Source: Saccharospirillum salsuginis (GTDB lineage Bacteria; Pseudomonadota; Gammaproteobacteria; Pseudomonadales; Natronospirillaceae). From it: a stretch of DNA of 64,000 bases. The notes under the pieces are model-generated. The model did no database searches. It worked only from the letters and a program-made list of their open reading frames with translations, and had not been told where the DNA came from. This document shows, one piece after another, positions 61,071 through 64,000 of this stretch. The stretch's first letter is position 1. Every line of letters begins with the position of its first letter. The DNA lies in assembly GCF_014651855.1 (NCBI RefSeq), contig NZ_BMXR01000013.1, positions 1-64,000 of the forward strand. The letters run 5' to 3'. The position numbers and the translations under genes were made by a program.

Positions 61071-61732
61071 AGCCCCATCGCGCGCCGGTCTTGCCCGCCT
61101 TCGTGCTGCACGCCCGGCCGTTTCGCGAACATCACTGGTTGCTCGAACTGCTCACCCCGACCGAAGGACGTTTCACCGCCATCGGTCGGGACCCCAAGCC
61201 TGAAACCTTTCGCTTGCTTAAAATCCGCCATTCCGGTCGCTCCGAGCTCAAACGGCTCGACGACTGGCGCTACACCGAGCCCGCCCAGCTGAAAGAGGGA
61301 CAGGCCCTGCTGCTTGGCCTCCACCTCAACGAACTCATTGTCCGCCTGCTGCCGCGCCACCAGAGTGACGAACCCTTTTTCGGCGCCTACGCCAGCACTC
61401 TGCTGTCCCTGACCGACCCCGCGCGCCGCACCGCCGCCCTGCGCTTCTTCGAACGGCGCTTGCTCGAGAGTTGTGGCTTCGGTATCGATTACCGCCAGGC
61501 CATGGACAGTGGCGACTGGATCCAGCCCGGTCAAAGCTACCGCTTCGACCCCGCACTCGGCTTCTGCAGCCTGGGTCGGGACCGCGATATAGAGGGAGCG
61601 TCTATTCTTGCTATGGCGGAGAATGATTGGCAGGCAACGGATGCATTAAAATGGGGAGAGCGGGTGCATAGGGCGCGAATTGAACATTTGTTGGAAGGGC
61701 GGCGCTTGGTGAGTCGGGATTGGGTGTTTTAG
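61067..61732 (+). CDS. recO: DNA repair protein RecO
   Basis: RecO loads RecA on SSB-coated single strands with RecR. The 221-aa protein starts APVLPAFVLHARPFREHHWLL, noted by its family hallmarks FVLHARPFRE and LTPTEGRF, and contains NELIVRLLPR. It overlaps era by 4 bases. From about 61600 to the stop the third-codon positions become clearly A/T-rich, unlike the first 500 bases. pdxJ, the usual next gene, is missing. Confidence 0.93.
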   Translation: MKPHRAPVLPAFVLHARPFREHHWLLELLTPTEGRFTAIGRDPKPETFRLLKIRHSGRSELKRLDDWRYTEPAQLKEGQALLLGLHLNELIVRLLPRHQSDEPFFGAYASTLLSLTDPARRTAALRFFERRLLESCGFGIDYRQAMDSGDWIQPGQSYRFDPALGFCSLGRDRDIEGASILAMAENDWQATDALKWGERVHRARIEHLLEGRRLVSRDWVF

Positions 61733-61789
61733 GAACTTCGTGAGACACCGGACAAACAACGAAACTCAACCGTTAGAGGAGTAGGGCGA

Positions 61790-62164
61790 ATGGCCCAGGG
61801 GATTGGAACGGACATTGTCGAGATCGAACGGATTGCCCGGGTACTCGAGCGTCAGGGTGACCGCTTTTTGAACCGGATATTGACCCCGGCCGAACGCGAT
61901 GAATATCAACGCCGCAACCGCCCCGTCAAATTTCTTGCCAATCGGTTCGCCGGCAAGGAGGCTGTGGCCAAGGCGCTGGGATGCGGCATCGCCGACGGCG
62001 TCACCTTCCATTGCATCGAAATTCTGCCCAATGCCCAGGGCGCACCCGAGGTCGTATTGACCGACCGGGCCGAGGAGCGGCTGGGCATGGCCGGCGCTCA
62101 GAAAGTATTGTTGAGTCTGGCCGACGAACACCACTACGTCGTCGCCTTCGCATTGATCTCATAG
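61790..62164 (+). CDS. acpS: Holo-[acyl-carrier-protein] synthase AcpS
   Basis: AcpS attaches 4'-phosphopantetheine from CoA to apo-ACP. The 124-aa protein has the signature GIGTDIVEIERI (magnesium Asp) and FAGKEAVAKALG. GGAGTAGGGCG precedes the ATG. It follows recO directly, without pdxJ between them. Confidence 0.96.
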   Translation: MAQGIGTDIVEIERIARVLERQGDRFLNRILTPAERDEYQRRNRPVKFLANRFAGKEAVAKALGCGIADGVTFHCIEILPNAQGAPEVVLTDRAEERLGMAGAQKVLLSLADEHHYVVAFALIS

Positions 62165-62256
62165 AATGCGTATGTAGGCTGTGAAAGTATGGTTGTTCCT
62201 CCCGAAGCGTCGGACCGCCCAGAGGGAGAAGGAGCTGGTTCTTGGTGCGATATCAA

Positions 62257-62387
62257 GCCCCTGGGGCGGGGGTAGCCCTCCCAGGGGATGTGGGCCGCCA
62301 GGATGGCGGCCGTCAAGCCCCCATGGACGGGTTGAGTGGGCGGCATCCCGCGCGACCCCAGGGAGGGTTACCCCCGCCTCAGGGGCG
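62257..62387. repeat. Inverted-repeat element, family B (about 131 bp)
   Basis: Outer arms 62257-62287 and 62356-62386 match at about 28 of 31 positions when one is inverted. Inside, GCCGCC-AGGAT-GGCGGC (62294-62310) is followed by AAGCCCCCATGGACGGGTTGAG, noted here in two parts (AAGCCCCC, ATGGACGGGTT). The inner order (palindrome, short spacer, GGACGGGTT) is that of the element at 46211-46323 read on its minus strand. It lies between convergent acpS and the kinase gene. Confidence 0.75.
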
Positions 62388-62413
62388 AACCCAGCCACGG
62401 TGTCCACCCTGCA

Positions 62414-64000
62414 TCACCCCGTCGTCACCTTCTTCCCGGACTTCTGCTGCACCTGATAGGCATACACCTTCACCGCCTGATCAAACGCCTGGTCCCGGTC
62501 GTTCTCTTCGTGCCAGCGAACCACCTCGGTGATCTCCTCATTCAACAGGAAGAGGGCGTCCTCGAGTACCGCATAGTGCCCCTGTTTCAATAGGGATTCC
62601 GTATGACGGGCGGTCTGCTGGATGCGCGGTACGCCGCAGTAATGGGTAGCGCCGTGGAGTCGATGCACCTGCTCCAGCAATGCCTTGTAGTCGCCTTGCT
62701 GATAGAGCGCGTTGATCTGACTCTGGTCGTTTTCCAGGGTGTCCATCAACATGGCGAACATGTCGCGTGCCAGTCCGAGCTTGCCGCTGGCCTTTTCCAG
62801 GCCTGAGACCAGATCCACCACCGGCAAGCGTTGCAGGTCCTCGATGTCCAGCGTATCCGGAGTTTCCTCGTGCGCGAACGCCGCTTCCGGCGATTGCCCG
62901 TCTTGCTGCAGGGTGGCGCCGGTCCACTTGAACAGGGTGCGCTGCAACTGGTCTTCATCCACCGGCTTGGTCAAGTAGTCGTCCATGCCGCTGTCGAGCA
63001 TCGACTGGCGTTCCTCGGCCAGGGCGTGTGCGGTCAGCGCGATGATCGGCATGCGTTGATGCGCCGGTTCCAGGCGGCGCATGCGCTGGGTCGCTTCGAT
63101 GCCGTCCATACCCGGCATCTGGATGTCCATGAATACCAGGTCGTAGCGGGTCTGCTGAATGGCGGTGATCGCATCCTCGCCACTGGGTACACCATCGACC
63201 AGAACGCCCATGGACTCCAACAAGGTCACAATCAGTTTCAGGTTGGCGGCATTGTCGTCCACCGCCAGTACCCGTATGGCATTACGGACCGAACCGAGCA
63301 TCAGGGGGGCGTCTTCGGGACTGGTGCCACCGCTGTACGGATTCAGCATCGATACCAGAGTCTGGTACAACTGCTGGGTACGCACCGGTTTGGACAGGTA
63401 GTGTTGGGCCCCCTGTTCTAGCAGCTTGTAACTGATGTCGTCCTCGTGCGTCGAGGCCAATACCAGGGTGGGGCAATTCAATTCGCGCTCGATCTTGAGA
63501 ATCTTGCGATACAACTGCTCGTCGTCGGCGAATCCGGCCACATCGATCAGCGCGAGATCGACGCGCTCGGCTTCCGGGTCCTGCAAATGGGACAGCAGTT
63601 CGTCCAGATCCTGTTGTTCCAGGCAGTGAATGCCCCAGTTTTCGGCCTGGTGGCGCAGCGCCAGGCGGGACATCTCCCGCGGCTCGACCACGGCCATTGT
63701 ATGACCCTGCAGATCGGTCCGCTTGGGCGGTTGTTGGATCGCCGGCGCGATCTCGGCCTTGACGTTGAACCAGAAGGTCGAGCCCTCGTTTTTAACGCTC
63801 TCCAGCCCGATGTCGCCGCCCATCTGCTCGACCAAGCGCTTGGATATTACCAGACCCAGGCCGGTGCCGCCGAATTCGCGCGCCGTGGAGGAATCCGCCT
63901 GCGAGAAGGCGTGGAACAGGGCTTTCTGCTCGGCTTTGGACAGGCCGATGCCGGTGTCGGTGACGCTGATGCGAACCATCACCTTGTTGCCCTGGGCCTG
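62414..64000 (-). CDS. barA: BarA/GacS-type hybrid sensor kinase, C-terminal part (cut by the window edge)
   Basis: The frame runs off the right end, so the N-terminus lies outside. The visible part, about 528 residues, has the end of a HATPase domain (DTGIGLSK; REFGGTGLGLVISKRLVEQMGG in part), a degenerate receiver-like domain, a true receiver with the phospho-Asp in FMDIQMPGMDG and Lys in TKPVD, and a C-terminal Hpt domain with the phospho-His in HRLHGATHYCG. This layout is that of BarA/GacS, which phosphorylates UvrY/GacA and controls small RNAs of the Csr/Rsm system. It converges on acpS. Confidence 0.85.
   Translation of the reverse strand, partial: QAQGNKVMVRISVTDTGIGLSKAEQKALFHAFSQADSSTAREFGGTGLGLVISKRLVEQMGGDIGLESVKNEGSTFWFNVKAEIAPAIQQPPKRTDLQGHTMAVVEPREMSRLALRHQAENWGIHCLEQQDLDELLSHLQDPEAERVDLALIDVAGFADDEQLYRKILKIERELNCPTLVLASTHEDDISYKLLEQGAQHYLSKPVRTQQLYQTLVSMLNPYSGGTSPEDAPLMLGSVRNAIRVLAVDDNAANLKLIVTLLESMGVLVDGVPSGEDAITAIQQTRYDLVFMDIQMPGMDGIEATQRMRRLEPAHQRMPIIALTAHALAEERQSMLDSGMDDYLTKPVDEDQLQRTLFKWTGATLQQDGQSPEAAFAHEETPDTLDIEDLQRLPVVDLVSGLEKASGKLGLARDMFAMLMDTLENDQSQINALYQQGDYKALLEQVHRLHGATHYCGVPRIQQTARHTESLLKQGHYAVLEDALFLLNEEITEVVRWHEENDRDQAFDQAVKVYAYQVQQKSGKKVTTG

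Overview
The window is a chromosomal segment of a GC-rich gammaproteobacterium. No phage, insertion sequence, CRISPR array, rRNA or tRNA was seen. The gene orders are Pseudomonas-like: pilA against pilBCD-coaE-yacG, minCDE, nadD-rsfS-rlmH-mrdA-rodA-mltB-rlpA-dacA-ybeD-lipB-lipA, nadB|rpoE-rseABC-mucD-lepA-lepB-rnc-era-recO-acpS, and mltF|purL. The PilD, PilB, PilH and LepA proteins also resemble Pseudomonas types. A marine Oceanospirillales or Saccharospirillum-like host is my best guess, but it is inference only.

Layout. 0.3-4.7 kb: secA, argJ, mutT. 4.8-12.7 kb: yacG, coaE, pilD, pilC, pilB (with an apparent one-base frameshift), pilA under a sigma-54 promoter, a PglL-like O-oligosaccharyltransferase and nadC. 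The pilC-to-nadC part is visibly more A/T-rich than its surroundings. 12.8-18.3 kb: ampE, trxB, then minE/minD/minC (minus strand), with minC translationally coupled to an upstream ScfR/RamB-type regulator. 18.3-22.3 kb is the most accessory part. It holds a miniature isocitrate-lyase-like protein without the catalytic loop, a TfoX-N-like protein, a 38-aa membrane protein with an FNR/ANR-type promoter, a Trp-rich small membrane protein, a Lon-N domain protein and a DedA-PAP2 fusion.

22.4-33.5 kb is a long plus-strand run for proline and NAD synthesis, ribosome maturation, the cell elongation machinery, peptidoglycan remodelling and lipoylation. 33.5-38.2 kb holds a double-XRE regulator, a probably structured non-coding stretch, SOS-controlled dinB overlapping a truncated tetR, an orphan pilH, and a DksA with only two of the four usual cysteines. 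38.4-46.2 kb: purU with a coupled outer-membrane barrel protein, mltF, purL. 46.4-50.1 kb: ybfF-like hydrolase, a CxxCC protein, an HDOD protein, and ygfZ divergent from sdhE-ygfX. 50.1-55.9 kb: nadB, then the sigma-E envelope-stress operon with its own sigma-E promoter and mucD. 56.1-62.2 kb: lepA-lepB-DUF4845-rnc-era-recO-acpS, lacking pdxJ. The right edge cuts a BarA/GacS hybrid kinase.

Three families of short intergenic palindromic repeats are scattered through the window (TTGGATTAG type; GTAGGGTGGGCA type; a 110-130 bp inverted-repeat element with a CATGGATG-like core). Two genes take their stop codon from one of these repeats. The least expected biology is the regulator plus mini-isocitrate-lyase locus next to the Min system, and the neighbouring FNR-controlled micro-protein.
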